Below, in pieces: positions 9,793 through 20,621 of a DNA stretch of 64,000 nt (positions within the stretch are counted from its first letter, which is position 1; each line of letters begins with the position of its first letter). The notes under the pieces were generated by a model. It made no database searches, was not told where the DNA came from, and saw nothing but the letters and a program-made list of their open reading frames with translations. Origin of the DNA: Strobilurus pachycystidiatus (taxonomy: Eukaryota > Basidiomycota > Agaricomycetes > Agaricales > Physalacriaceae); the NCBI GenBank assembly GCA_019915135.1, contig JAHLMK010000029.1:1-64000 (forward strand), in the 5' to 3' direction. Both the position numbers and the translations under genes were made by a program.

Positions 9793-12700
9793 GGCCTATG
9801 GTTTATGTCTGTTCAGGCTGAGTCTTTTTCAAGTTTTTTCAAGTTGCGGAAGGAGAGAGAAAAAAGGAAAAAGGGAGGGTCATTTGAATCTACATACCTT
9901 TCTGTCAGCATCACCATCCGATGTCAACTATGCTGAGGACCGAGATACGAGTCTTTCGCGTTTCGTTTTCAAGTGTGGTCTATGCGGTCATTTTGGCAGG
10001 GTATCCGCTTTCAAGGCTATGCCCATTCGGGGCACGCCCTATTTTGGACATAGACCCCAGCCAATCGTTTTCAAGATTTTCATCTTCGGATAAGATTAGC
10101 CGAATTTGGACGCCGGTTGCCACGGACCGAACATCGATCGAGCTTTCTCTTTCTCTCTACAACGGCGACAACGTCCAGCGCGACGGCGACAACAATGAAC
10201 GCAAGACACCAAGATGACAATGGCAGCAAGTAAGGCCACCACCTCGGCTACAAATGGCGCCCGGCACCAGCAGTGACGATCAGATGCGCGACTCGGCCAC
10301 GACAGCTTCCAGAGCCTCGAATCAGTTTGGTACCTGGGAATTGGACAGCGTACGTGGCGGTAAAGGACATGCATGGCAATTCTGAGCGACGGTACAATGG
10401 AGATTGGTATGTTTCTTTTCCTTCAGCGATGGCTGCCCGTGCACGACCGGTGTCTGGTTTATCATACGCACCCTCCAGATGTGGAAGCACAGCACATCGA
10501 ATCACCACTCTGCGCGCGCCCAGTCGGCCTGACTATTGCTCAACATGTCACCGCCTCCCACACTTCTCGTTGTTGCTGCTCGCGTTGAACTCCCGGGCCC
10601 TATGGCATTCGAATCCGTACCACTCATCGCTCGACGCTGCTAGTACCACCATCGTCTTTTGTGTATATAGTTGACTCAACAACGACGCTGTTCTTCATCT
10701 CATTGACCATACATCTTCAATGAACTATCATACATGGCTTGTCATTGTGCGTTATATATAAAGCTTCCGGCCTGCGGCGCGTAATTGAAGTGGTAAACGT
10801 GACCTTTTTTGTACCATGAGCCAACGTGCTATAACACTCATCTAGATCCAACGTATAGTGCCCACCTGCGCCCGCTAGAGCGGTACATGCTTGTACGCGC
10901 GAGCGGCGAGGGGGGTCTCGCGCCTCTGAGAATCGAACCCGCGACCTCGGCAATGCTTGCCGTTTGGTCTATGTCCACATTCGGACATAAACCTGAACTG
11001 ACATGTTTAGCCTTATGTGTTGGGCCTATGGTTTATGTCTGTTCAGGCTGAGTCTTTTTCAAGTTTTTTCAAGTTGCGGAAGGAGAGAGAAAAAGGAAAA
11101 AGGGAGGGTCATTTGAATCTACATACCTTTCTGTCAGCATCACCATCCGATGTCAACTATGCTGAGGACCGAGATACGAGTCTTTCGCGTTTCGTTTTCA
11201 AGTGTGGTCTATGCGGTCATTTTGGCAGGGTATCCGCTTTCAAGGCTATGCCCATTCGGGGCACGCCCTGTTTTGGACATAGACCCCAGCCAATCGTTTT
11301 CAAGATTTTCATCTTCGGATAAGATTAGCCGAATTTGGACGCCGGTTGCCACGGACCGAACATCGATCGAGCTTTCTCTTTCTCTCTACAACGGCGACAA
11401 CGTCCAGCGCGACGGCGACAACAATGAACGCAAGACACCAAGATGACAATGGCAGCAAGTAAGGCCACCACCTCGGCTACAAATGGCGCCCGGCACCAGC
11501 AGTGACGATCAGATGCGCGACTCGGCCACGACAGCTTCCAGAGCCTCGAATCAGTTTGGTACCTGGGAATTGGACAGCGTACGTGGCGGTAAAGGACATG
11601 CATGGCAATTCTGAGCGACGGTACAATGGAGATTGGTATGTTTCTTTTCCTTCAGCGATGGCTGCCCGTGCACGACCGGTGTCTGGTTTATCATACGCAC
11701 CCTCCAGATGTGGAAGCACAGCACATCGAATCACCACTCTGCGCGCGCCCAGTCGGCCTGACTATTGCTCAACATGTCACCGCCTCCCACACTTCTCGTT
11801 GTTGCTGCTCGCGTTGAACTCCCGGGCCCTATGGCATTCGAATCCGTACCACTCATCGCTCGACGCTGCTAGTACCACCATCGTCTTTTGTGTATATAGT
11901 TGACTCAACAACGACGCTGTTCTTCATCTCATTGACCATACATCTTCAATGAACTATCATACATGGCTTGTCATTGTGCGTTATATATAAAGCTTCCGGC
12001 CTGCGGCGCGTAATTGAAGTGGTAAACGTGACCTTTTTTGTACCATGAGCCAACGTGCTATAACACTCATCTAGATCCAACGTATAGTGCCCACCTGCGC
12101 CCGCTAGAGCGGTACATGCTTGTACGCGCGAGCGGCGAGGGGGGTCTCGCGCCTCTGAGAATCGAACCCGCGACCTCGGCAATGCTTGCTGTTTGGTCTA
12201 TGTCCACATTCGGACATAAACCTGAACTGACATGTTTAGCCTTATGTGTTGGGCCTATGGTTTATGTCTGTTCAGGCTGAGTCTTTTTCAAGTTTTTTCA
12301 AGTTGCGGAAGGAGAGAGAAAAAGGAAAAAGGGAGGGTCATTTGAATCTACATACCTTTCTGTCAGCATCACCATCCGATGTCAACTATGCTGAGGACCG
12401 AGATACGAGTCTTTCGCGTTTCGTTTTCAAGTGTGGTCTATGCGGTCATTTTGGCAGGGTATCCGCTTTCAAGGCTATGCCCATTCGGGGCACGCCCTAT
12501 TTTGGACATAGACCCCAGCCAATCGTTTTCAAGATTTTCATCTTCGGATAAGATTAGCCGAATTTGGACGCCGGTTGCCACGGACCGAACATCGATCGAG
12601 CTTTCTCTTTCTCTCTACAACGGCGACAACGTCCAGCGCGACGGCGACAACAATGAACGCAAGACACCAAGATGACAATGGCAGCAAGTAAGGCCACCAC

Positions 12701-14708
12701 CTCGGCTACAAATGGCGCCCGGCACCAGCAGTGACGATCAGATGCGCGACTCGGCCACGACAGCTTCCAGAGCCTCGAATCAGTTTGGTACCTGGGAATT
12801 GGACAGCGTACGTGGCGGTAAAGGACATGCATGGCAATTCTGAGCGACGGTACAATGGAGATTGGTATGTTTCTTTTCCTTCAGCGATGGCTGCCCGTGC
12901 ACGACCGGTGTCTGGTTTATCATACGCACCCTCCAGATGTGGAAGCACAGCACATCGAATCACCACTCTGCGCGCGCCCAGTCGGCCTGACTATTGCTCA
13001 ACATGTCACCGCCTCCCACACTTCTCGTTGTTGCTGCTCGCGTTGAACTCCCGGGCCCTATGGCATTCGAATCCGTACCACTCATCGCTCGACGCTGCTA
13101 GTACCACCATCGTCTTTTGTGTATATAGTTGACTCAACAACGACGCTGTTCTTCATCTCATTGACCATACATCTTCAATGAACTATCATACATGGCTTGT
13201 CATTGTGCGTTATATATAAAGCTTCCGGCCTGCGGCGCGTAATTGAAGTGGTAAACGTGACCTTTTTTGTACCATGAGCCAACGTGCTATAACACTCATC
13301 TAGATCCAACGTATAGTGCCCACCTGCGCCCGCTAGAGCGGTACATGCTTGTACGCGCGAGCGGCGAGGGGGGTCTCGCGCCTCTGAGAATCGAACCCGC
13401 GACCTCGGCAATGCTTGCCGTTTGGTCTATGTCCACATTCGGACATAAACCTGAACTGACATGTTTAGCCTTATGTGTTGGGCCTATGGTTTATGTCTGT
13501 TCAGGCTGAGTCTTTTTCAAGTTTTTTCAAGTTGCGGAAGGAGAGAGAAAAAGGAAAAAGGGAGGGTCATTTGAATCTACATACCTTTCTGTCAGCATCA
13601 CCATCCGATGTCAACTATGCTGAGGACCGAGATACGAGTCTTTCGCGTTTCGTTTTCAAGTGTGGTCTATGCGGTCATTTTGGCAGGATATCCGCTTTCA
13701 AGGCTATGCCCATTCGGGGCACGCCCTATTTTGGACATAGACCCCAGCCAATCGTTTTCAAGATTTTCATCTTCGGATAAGATTAGCCGAATTTGGACGC
13801 CGGTTGCCACGGACCGAACATCGATCGAGCTTTCTCTTTCTCTCTACAACGGCGACAACGTCCAGCGCGACGGCGACAACAATGAACGCAAGACACCAAG
13901 ATGACAATGGCAGCAAGTAAGGCCACCACCTCGGCTACAAATGGCGCCCGGCACCAGCAGTGACGATCAGTTTCGCGACTCGGCCACGACAGCTTCCAGA
14001 GCCTCGAATCAGTTTGGTACCTGGGAATTGGACAGCGTACGTGGCGGTAAAGGACATGCATGGCAATTCTGAGCGACGGTACAATGGAGATTGGTATGTT
14101 TCTTTTCCTTCAGCGATGGCTGCCCGTGCACGACCGGTGTCTGGTTTATCATACGCACCCTCCAGATGTGGAAGCACAGCACATCGAATCACCACTCTGC
14201 GCGCGCCCAGTCGGCCTGACTATTGCTCAACATGTCACCGCCTCCCACACTTCTCGTTGTTGCTGCTCGCGTTGAACTCCCGGGCCCTATGGCATTCGAA
14301 TCCGTACCACTCATCGCTCGATGCTGCTAGTACCACCATCGTCTTTTGTGTATATAGTTGACTCAACAACGACGCTGTTCTTCATCTCATTGACCATACA
14401 TCTTCAATGAACTATCATACATGGCTTGTCATTGTGCGTTATATATAAAGCTTCCGGCCTGCGGCGCGTAATTGAAGTGGTAAACGTGACCTTTTTTGTA
14501 CCATGAGCCAACGTGCTATAACACTCATCTAGATCCAACGTATAGTGCCCACCTGCGCCCGCTAGAGCGGTACATGCTTGTACGCGCGAGCGGCGAGGGG
14601 GGTCTCGCGCCTCTGAGAATCGAACCCGCGACCTCGGCAATGCTTGCCGTTTGGTCTATGTCCACATTCGGACATAAACCTGAACTGACATGTTTAGCCT
14701 TATGTGTT
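9793..14708. repeat. Tandem array of four 1229-bp units
   Basis: Units begin near 9793, 11022, 12251 and 13480, each starting around ggcctatggtttatgtctg. They differ by a handful of substitutions (for example at 11270, 12190, 13687 and 13971) and one base in an A-run of the first unit. Total length equals four periods. Each unit has a 7-bp perfect hairpin (tatgtcc/ggacata, first at 10970-10989), a pol III B-box-like stretch on the minus strand, and ORFs of 70-133 codons in several frames. None of the ORFs resembles a known protein, and they recur only because the DNA is repeated. Confidence 0.92.
10900..10968 (-). other. tRNA-like (SINE-head-like) segment in each 1229-bp unit
   Basis: Read on the minus strand, a hairpin cggca/tgccg is followed by a short spacer and gcgggttcgattctc, which is close to the B-box/T-arm consensus. 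T-stem pairing is poor and no matching acceptor stem exists, so this is not a working tRNA. It could be the relic of a tRNA-derived SINE. It repeats at +1229, +2458 and +3687. Confidence 0.3.
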
Positions 14709-15027
14709 GCATCTCAACTGCCAGGATTCGGTCCCGCGCGCCAGCATCACTTTCATCATCAGCTGCAACATGAACCAGTTGATGCTTGTGTAAACAATAT
14801 GAAGTTGGGCTGATGCGGAGATTCCGACGCCCCGCCGAGAAAGCCTAGCACCCTACGCACACATTTCCTCGACACAAATCCAGTGTATTCCGACATCCTG
14901 ACTGCTTCCAGCCTTCGTGCCTTCGTTTGCTTCAATGGGCGGGACCATTGCCACTGGTCGAACACACAAATCCTGATGCGGACTCGATAATGATCGCCTC
15001 CCTGCTACATCCGCACCGTTATATGCA
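14709..15027. other. Spacer between the tandem array and the hAT-like element
   Basis: The first 75 bases match the diverged repeats at 7.4 and 8.3 kb. The rest shows no gene and no recognisable repeat. Confidence 0.4.
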
Positions 15028-15035
15028 ATGTGCAT

Positions 15036-16354
15036 CAGCAAGTCGGGAGGGGTGTAATCGGTGTAATCCTACGCCGATTACACCTTTTTGGGACGTGTAA
15101 TTTCACACGGTACATGCGTAATTGCAGCGTTTGCAGTGTAAATCGTGTAAACCCAGATTACACAGTTTACACCATTGCACCCAGCCAGATTTTACCCATC
15201 CAGGTTACACAGGCATCTTGCAGAGCACTTTTGAGATCACACAGCGACAGGAGGAGCGGAAATGCGAATGGAATTGCCAGTAGATACCACAACCGTGTAA
15301 CTACGTATACAGGACCCAGAGCCGTGTTACCCAGCACACCATCCAACATCTGCGCCGACACACGCGCACCGAACACCGACTCCAGCACGGCATCCACGAC
15401 ACACCAGGCACCCAAGAATGAAACTCGCACCGACGCCAGACCTAACAGAATTGATGTCGCACGAACCATCGAGACACTGGGAACAAGAGTGAGAAAAATC
15501 TGACGACTACGGAGAACGGACTTACCCATTCGTCGGATGCTGCGCATTGTCCGACACACACCGCTCGCCCTCGTGGCAAGCTGGTCGTCAGAGCGGGTCC
15601 TGCTCGCTGTTCCCATTCGACTTCGATAGCCTTGGCCCGTGGTCCTCGTCCTCGGAGTGGATCATTGTCCGCGGCAGAAATACGGCCTCGTCCACGGTAG
15701 GGGAGATGTCCTCGTCCACGGTAGGGGGATGTCCTCGTCCAAAGAGTCGGGATCCTCGTCCAAAAGGTATCGTGAATCGTCCTCGTCCGCGCTCTCTTGT
15801 GTGGGGTATCGTCCTGGTCCTTGAGCGTGTGACATTTCTGCAGTCCTTCGTGCTGGTCCACAGTGAGCAGATTGACAGCAGGGTGGTCAAGTCGAAAGGA
15901 GCATGGCAGAGCGCAGGCGAAGACGGTGGGAAGGAACGAAAATAATGAGCGCGGAGTTTGAAACAATGAGAGCCAAGCCCAACATGCACGTGGTGGCGAT
16001 CGTTTGCGTCACCTCTTCGGACTTCAACTTGTCTATTTAAATAAATTTTGCCGCTTCAACAAGCCGCACGGCGCAGAGCCGCGCGCTCTTTGCCACAGAG
16101 CGCCTTTGCGTAGTCTTAGTGTCTGTAATTAGCAATGAAAATGTTCTTATTGCTCACATGTGCATCACTAGAGGCACCATGTTGGATTTGCAGTCACATT
16201 TATTATCTGAGCTAAGACAGAGTGTAAAGCAGGTGCATAGAGTGTAAGGGTGTAGACGTGTAATCATAGTATAATCGTGTAAAACGTGTAAGATTGGACC
16301 CTTGATTACACCGGTTATACGATTACGCCGAATTACACACCTTCGAACTTGCTG
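15036..16354. mobile_element. Non-autonomous hAT-like DNA transposon (1319 bp)
   Basis: Flanked by a perfect 8-bp direct repeat ATGTGCAT (15028..15035 and 16355..16362). The ends are inverted repeats starting CAGCAAGT: the left runs CAGCAAGTCGGGAGGGGTGT and the right, reverse-complemented, CAGCAAGTTCGAAGGTGTGT. Similarity continues for about 35 bp. Subterminal zones are crowded with GTGTAAT/ATTACAC in both orientations, as expected of transposase-binding sites. An 8-bp duplication with CAG-type ends is a hallmark of the hAT superfamily. No transposase is encoded. The interior holds ctcgtccacggtagggg minisatellite-like repeats and possibly captured sequence. Confidence 0.8.
15167..15616 (-). 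other. ORF with hydrophobic segments inside the hAT-like element
   Basis: 149 codons with several hydrophobic stretches (for example around residues 47-65 and 118-133 of the frame), compatible with membrane segments. I recognise no family and see no splice context. It may be a captured host gene fragment or chance. Confidence 0.2.
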
Positions 16355-16375
16355 ATGTGCATCCAGGGTTCATGG

Positions 16376-16384
16376 TTTTATATA
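16376..16384 (+). promoter_or_regulatory. TATA-like box of the first DUF6533-like gene
   Basis: TTTTATATA lies about 90 nt upstream of the proposed ATG at 16471 and only about 20 nt from the right end of the hAT-like element, so the transposon forms most of the upstream promoter. Confidence 0.45.
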
Positions 16385-16470
16385 CCACTCTCCGTTCTTA
16401 TACTTAGCCTCTCACTCATGCCTTCACGTCATCTCCCCTTCTCTTCTCTCCACCAGGACCTTCAATGTGC

Positions 16471-18203
16471 ATGGCACTCCCACCGCACCTCCTATCTCTC
16501 GGCTCAGATATGTGCGTTTCTCCGTTTCACCGGCTCCTGACTTGTCCTGATCACTTCTGTGTATGTAGACAAGCGACGAAGGTACTGCGCCAAAGCTCCC
16601 GATCCCGATCCCGATCCTTACCATCACCCCGACCATTTAGCTGTATTGGACTGCGATCACATCGTTGTGGTTGTTCGAATACATCCTAACGATTGACGAC
16701 GAAGTGCAATTTGCCTGGAAAGGCAAGAAAACGCTAGGTTCGTACACTTGCCCATGCAAGAACATTACTGGAAGCCATTGTATATATAGTGTTTTGGCTC
16801 TACATGACCGTACGGTTGCTCTTCGATATGTTTTTCTCTCTATCTGACATACTGAGAGCAGAATCGCTACCTATGCCCTTCGTTCATTATCGTCACGACC
16901 ATCAGTGCGTCTTCTTACAATACTACCTGAAAATCTTGGTCCGTCGCTGACGTGTTATGCTTTTCTCAGCATATACCGCAGATTTCTGGTCACTCGATGT
17001 CAGGACCATACCCTTGAACTCTTCTCACCTTCTCTCACCTATGTAACAGGCGTAAATCCACCGTTTCCACGCGCAGAATCAAATCCACTTACACTAGTAC
17101 TCGCTGAAGATGTTCGCGCTACGGCTACCTCGAACCGCTTGCCATGGTTCTCATGACGTCCACCGCCCAAGTCCTCCTCGCCATCCGGTACGCTCCTTCT
17201 CCATGACATTGCTACCGTGACTGACCCGGGCTCTCGCAGCGTATACATCCTCCTCGACAGACCTCGCCTTTTAATAATCATAGCCGCCTTCGCGCTGGCG
17301 TCCCAGTGGGCGCTCTTCCTCTACGTGATAGTCCAGATCTCCAGTGCCTCATTCGCAGGCCAGGATAGGATGATGCAGCTCCTGGAAATCCCCGGTGTGA
17401 ACCCATACGACCGTGAGTTAGTACCATTAACAACACGACAACACCTAATCTCAACAAATGCAGTCTGCCTTCTGTTGGCCATGGGACACGTGTACGTGAA
17501 GCGTCTGTCGTGTAATCCGGATTCCTCATTAACGCGCACGCGCACGCGCAGAAAAGTCTGGGTGGAGGCGTTTCTGATTATCACGCTTGCATTCGACGCG
17601 CTGGCTTTTGCTGGGATCACCTACGGTGTCCTATCCCGCCGTGCCTCTTCCAACGACCATGATGCACATCAAACCTCAAATTACCAGGTGGATATCTTGA
17701 GTGTCATCCACCGTGACGGGGTCGTGTACTTCTTCGTACTCTTCACCTCCAACGCCGTTTGGCTGATACTATTGCTCGGTGCCCGGGTGAGGTCACGGTC
17801 CCTGTTGGTTGCATTGCGCTGAACATTCATGACGTACAGGATGGCCTGAAGATCTTACATGCAGTGTGAGTAGTCATAATAGTATCATTGATCGTCTCAT
17901 CAACGCGCGCCACTAGCCCAACGAGTGTGTACGTCCCACACGCGCACGCTGTGCAACTCCTTTTCTCATGCCAATGTTCAAACATCTACTTTTAGGATCT
18001 CGGCGATCCTGGTCAACAGGATCACGCTCAGCCTGAAGCGGGAGAGTTACAAGAACTCAGTCGTCTCCTGGAGTATGAAGACGTTTGAGTGTAGGAGGCC
18101 CACTGGCAGCCCCGGCGTCAGTGATGAAGAAGAGCCTGATCTGCAATACGTTCTTCCGCGGAACTCGCCTCTGGTGGGAAGCCGGGCGGGCTGGGAGGTA
18201 TGA
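16471..18203 (+). CDS. DUF6533-like seven-helix membrane protein, copy A
   Basis: Exons by eye: 16471..16511, 16569..16581, 16641..16737, 16790..16809, 16862..16904, 16970..16998, 17050..17051, 17110..17187, 17240..17412, 17464..17491, 17552..17786, 17840..17865, 17917..17928, 17996..18203. They total 1005 nt and 334 aa, in frame throughout. The protein opens with LWLFEYILTIDDEVQFAWKG, the signature of the basidiomycete DUF6533 family, followed by about six more hydrophobic helices and a charged cytosolic tail. The family is abundant in mushrooms and has no settled function; receptor-like roles are only suggested. Every exon has a same-phase counterpart in the next gene. The alternative in-frame ATG at 16465 would add two residues. 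A 2-nt exon is required. Confidence 0.75.
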
Positions 18204-18612
18204 AAAGAGTACTAAACTTGTCTATGCTCTGTGAATAGTAAACAACAGCCACATTCGGTTTGAAAGAGTCCTACGAATCACGGATAGACAGTGAATTCCG
18301 GGACCTATTGACGAAGGTCCATGGGAGTTTATCCGGAATGATTTGCCCGCGCCATCGCTTCATTGTGTTTCCAACTTCCTCTAGCGCCCACGATTGCGTT
18401 CTAAACCCTAAACCCCCCTTCGTCTTCTACAAGAGCCCAATACCCTCTTCATCCTGAGGGAAACCGCTCTATATCGGTCATATACCGGATCCCAGAGGCC
18501 CATCAGCTGACGTTCCTGCTGGGAACGACCTTCTTCGCAGTGTTCACGAGGGCGCGTTCCTATCCCACAGAGGTCCCCGTGAGCGCTCGGTGCATGGTGA
18601 CGTCCCACCACC
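18204..18612. other. Spacer between the two DUF6533-like genes
   Basis: No gene recognised. It should contain the terminator of copy A and the promoter of copy B. A short telomere-like taaaccctaaaccc lies near 18401-18415, too short to be more than coincidence. Confidence 0.4.
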
Positions 18613-20283
18613 ATGGCTGCCTCCCAAAGCCTCCTCTCTCTAGGATCGGATATGTGCGTTTGGTGTTTTCTCCTCTTTCTTCGAGCGTCTTTCTGAGGCT
18701 TGGCTTTTGTAGATTGACGACAAAGGTACGATCACCACCCTCTGCCTATCAGTACCAGTGACAGGTGTCCTGATTCGACTTGGCAAGCTTTATTGGGTGG
18801 CGATTACGTCGCTTTGGGTGTTCGAGTACTTCCTTACGCTTGGCGACGAGGTGCGGTTTGCGTGGAAGGGAAACAAGTCGCCGGGTTTGTGATCTTCGAA
18901 CCCTTCCTTCCTGATGCTTGACCATTTTTTGTAGTGTTCTGGCTGTACATGATCGTTTGTGATTTTGTGTCCTGCTTTGCTATACTCACTACGATGATAG
19001 AATCGCTACCTGTGTCCTGCTTTCATCGTAGTCACCACGATTAGTTCGTATCGGATCCCCTCCAGTTTACCTAGCACTCGTATCTGACTCGCTCCCAGCG
19101 TATGCCGCCGACTTTTGGACGATGAACGTGAGTAACTCCAGTTCGTATGCGTCTCTCTGTTGCTCACTTTGATTGGCAAGGCGTAAGACTTGCACCTCCC
19201 GGTATTCTTCTCAATCACTGACGTCTCTTCGAGATGCCCACATATGGGCTTTCTGGAACCGCTCGCGATGCTTCTAATAACAACGACGGCGGAAGTACTA
19301 CTGGCTTTACGGTCAGCATCATCATCATTTCCACCATTGTATGTTACGCGTCTGAATACGCAACAGGGTCTACATTCTACTGGATAGACAACGCGCTGTG
19401 ATTGCCGTCACCGTCATCACTCTTCTAGCCCAATGGGTCGTGTTTCTGTATCTGATCATCAGCATATCTCGGGGCAGTTTCACGCCCGAGGATTCGATCT
19501 CACACTTGCTGGAGATTCCAGGCGTCAACCCGTATGATCGTACGCGCCATTTCTATAACGTGATTCTGAGTACTCACCTCTGTGGGCGCAGTGTGCCTCA
19601 TATTGGCGATGGCGAACCTGTACGAGACAGACCGAGTCGGCGCCTACAATTTCCACTAACCTCCCCTTGCCCCTCCAAGGACATGTTACGTGGAAGCGTT
19701 CCTCGTTTTGACGCTTGCGTTTGACGCGCTCGCCTTCGTCGGTATCATTTATGGTGTACTGTCGAAGACAAAGCTGCTTACCACTGGCGGTAAACCCATG
19801 GGAATCCTGAGACTCGTCCAGCGCGATGGCATCATATACTTCCTCGTCCTGTTCACGTCCAATGTCGTCTGGCTAATTCTGATATTCGGTGCAAGGGTAT
19901 GTCCCAGATTACTCTGTGACTCCAAGCAGTCGTTGATAAGCCCTATTGCGTGTAGCCTGGCCTGAAGATACTGCACGCTGTGTGAGTCTACCATCGCTTC
20001 TATCTTTCGAAAACTGACCGGCGTTCAACGTGGTGAAGACCAACGAGCGTGTACGTCTTCTGCTCCTGCATTTTTGCACCACGAGACTCTGACATCTTCT
20101 TTATACAGAATCTCCGCGATAATGGTGAACAGGATAACGCTCAATCTGAAGCGGGAGAGCCACAAGCGCTCTGTGGTCACCTGGAGCACAAGAACGTTCG
20201 AATACCTGCATCGTCAAGACGAAACAGTAGAAGATGGTTCGGTCTGTCTCACGAGCGTGGAATTCGCGAGTGTGGATGAATGA
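18613..20283 (+). CDS. DUF6533-like seven-helix membrane protein, copy B
   Basis: Exons by eye: 18613..18653, 18713..18725, 18788..18884, 18935..18954, 19001..19043, 19099..19127, 19181..19182, 19234..19311, 19367..19539, 19592..19619, 19680..19896, 19956..19981, 20039..20050, 20109..20283. They total 954 nt and 317 aa. Twelve of the 14 exons have exactly the lengths of copy A. The other two differ by whole codons (six fewer in exon 11, eleven fewer in the tail). The signature reads LWVFEYFLTLGDEVRFAWKG. Later helices include LAQWVVFLYLIISIS and ALAFVGIIYGVL. The tandem position and gene structure show a local duplication; the divergence suggests it is not recent. Confidence 0.75.
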
Positions 20284-20621
20284 CAGACCTACGTGCGAGC
20301 TTTGTTAGAAGGCATCTTATCGTACACCGAGTCATACTTTGTCTAAGATTCCGAGTGCTGGCCCGGAAATATAACATGGCGTTGGCCGACCCTGCGTGTT
20401 AGCGATCCGAAACATCACCACAAGGTGAGAATACCATGCATTGGAGAAGGGCAGTCGGCGAGTCGGCGGCTTCTCAAAACTAGACGAAGGAGACATGAAA
20501 GTGTGAGTCGTGTCCCGTCTGCCGAGTGTCACTGTGCCGGCAATCGGTCCCAACTAGTGATGGCATCACATGACGTCGCTTGGTCGAGTTGAAATTGAAA
20601 TTGTTACTGTTCCCTTCGGCC
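20284..20621. other. Intergenic, no gene seen
   Basis: Contains the 3' end of the DUF6533-like gene B and the likely promoter of the F-box gene. No repeat or ORF of note. Confidence 0.5.

Noticed and set aside
10096..10374. ORFs of 70-133 codons repeated in every 1229-bp unit as a multicopy gene
   Set aside because: Several overlapping frames on both strands are equally open, with no domain or consistent codon pattern. Copies are identical because the DNA is recent, so conservation says nothing about coding.
10900..10968. A functional tRNA gene in the 1229-bp unit
   Set aside because: B-box-like sequence and one hairpin are present, but the T-stem has mismatches, no acceptor stem is found, and the would-be anticodon loop lacks T33.
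18401..18415. taaaccctaaaccc as an interstitial telomere repeat
   Set aside because: Only about two imperfect units; expected by chance and without neighbouring subtelomeric features.
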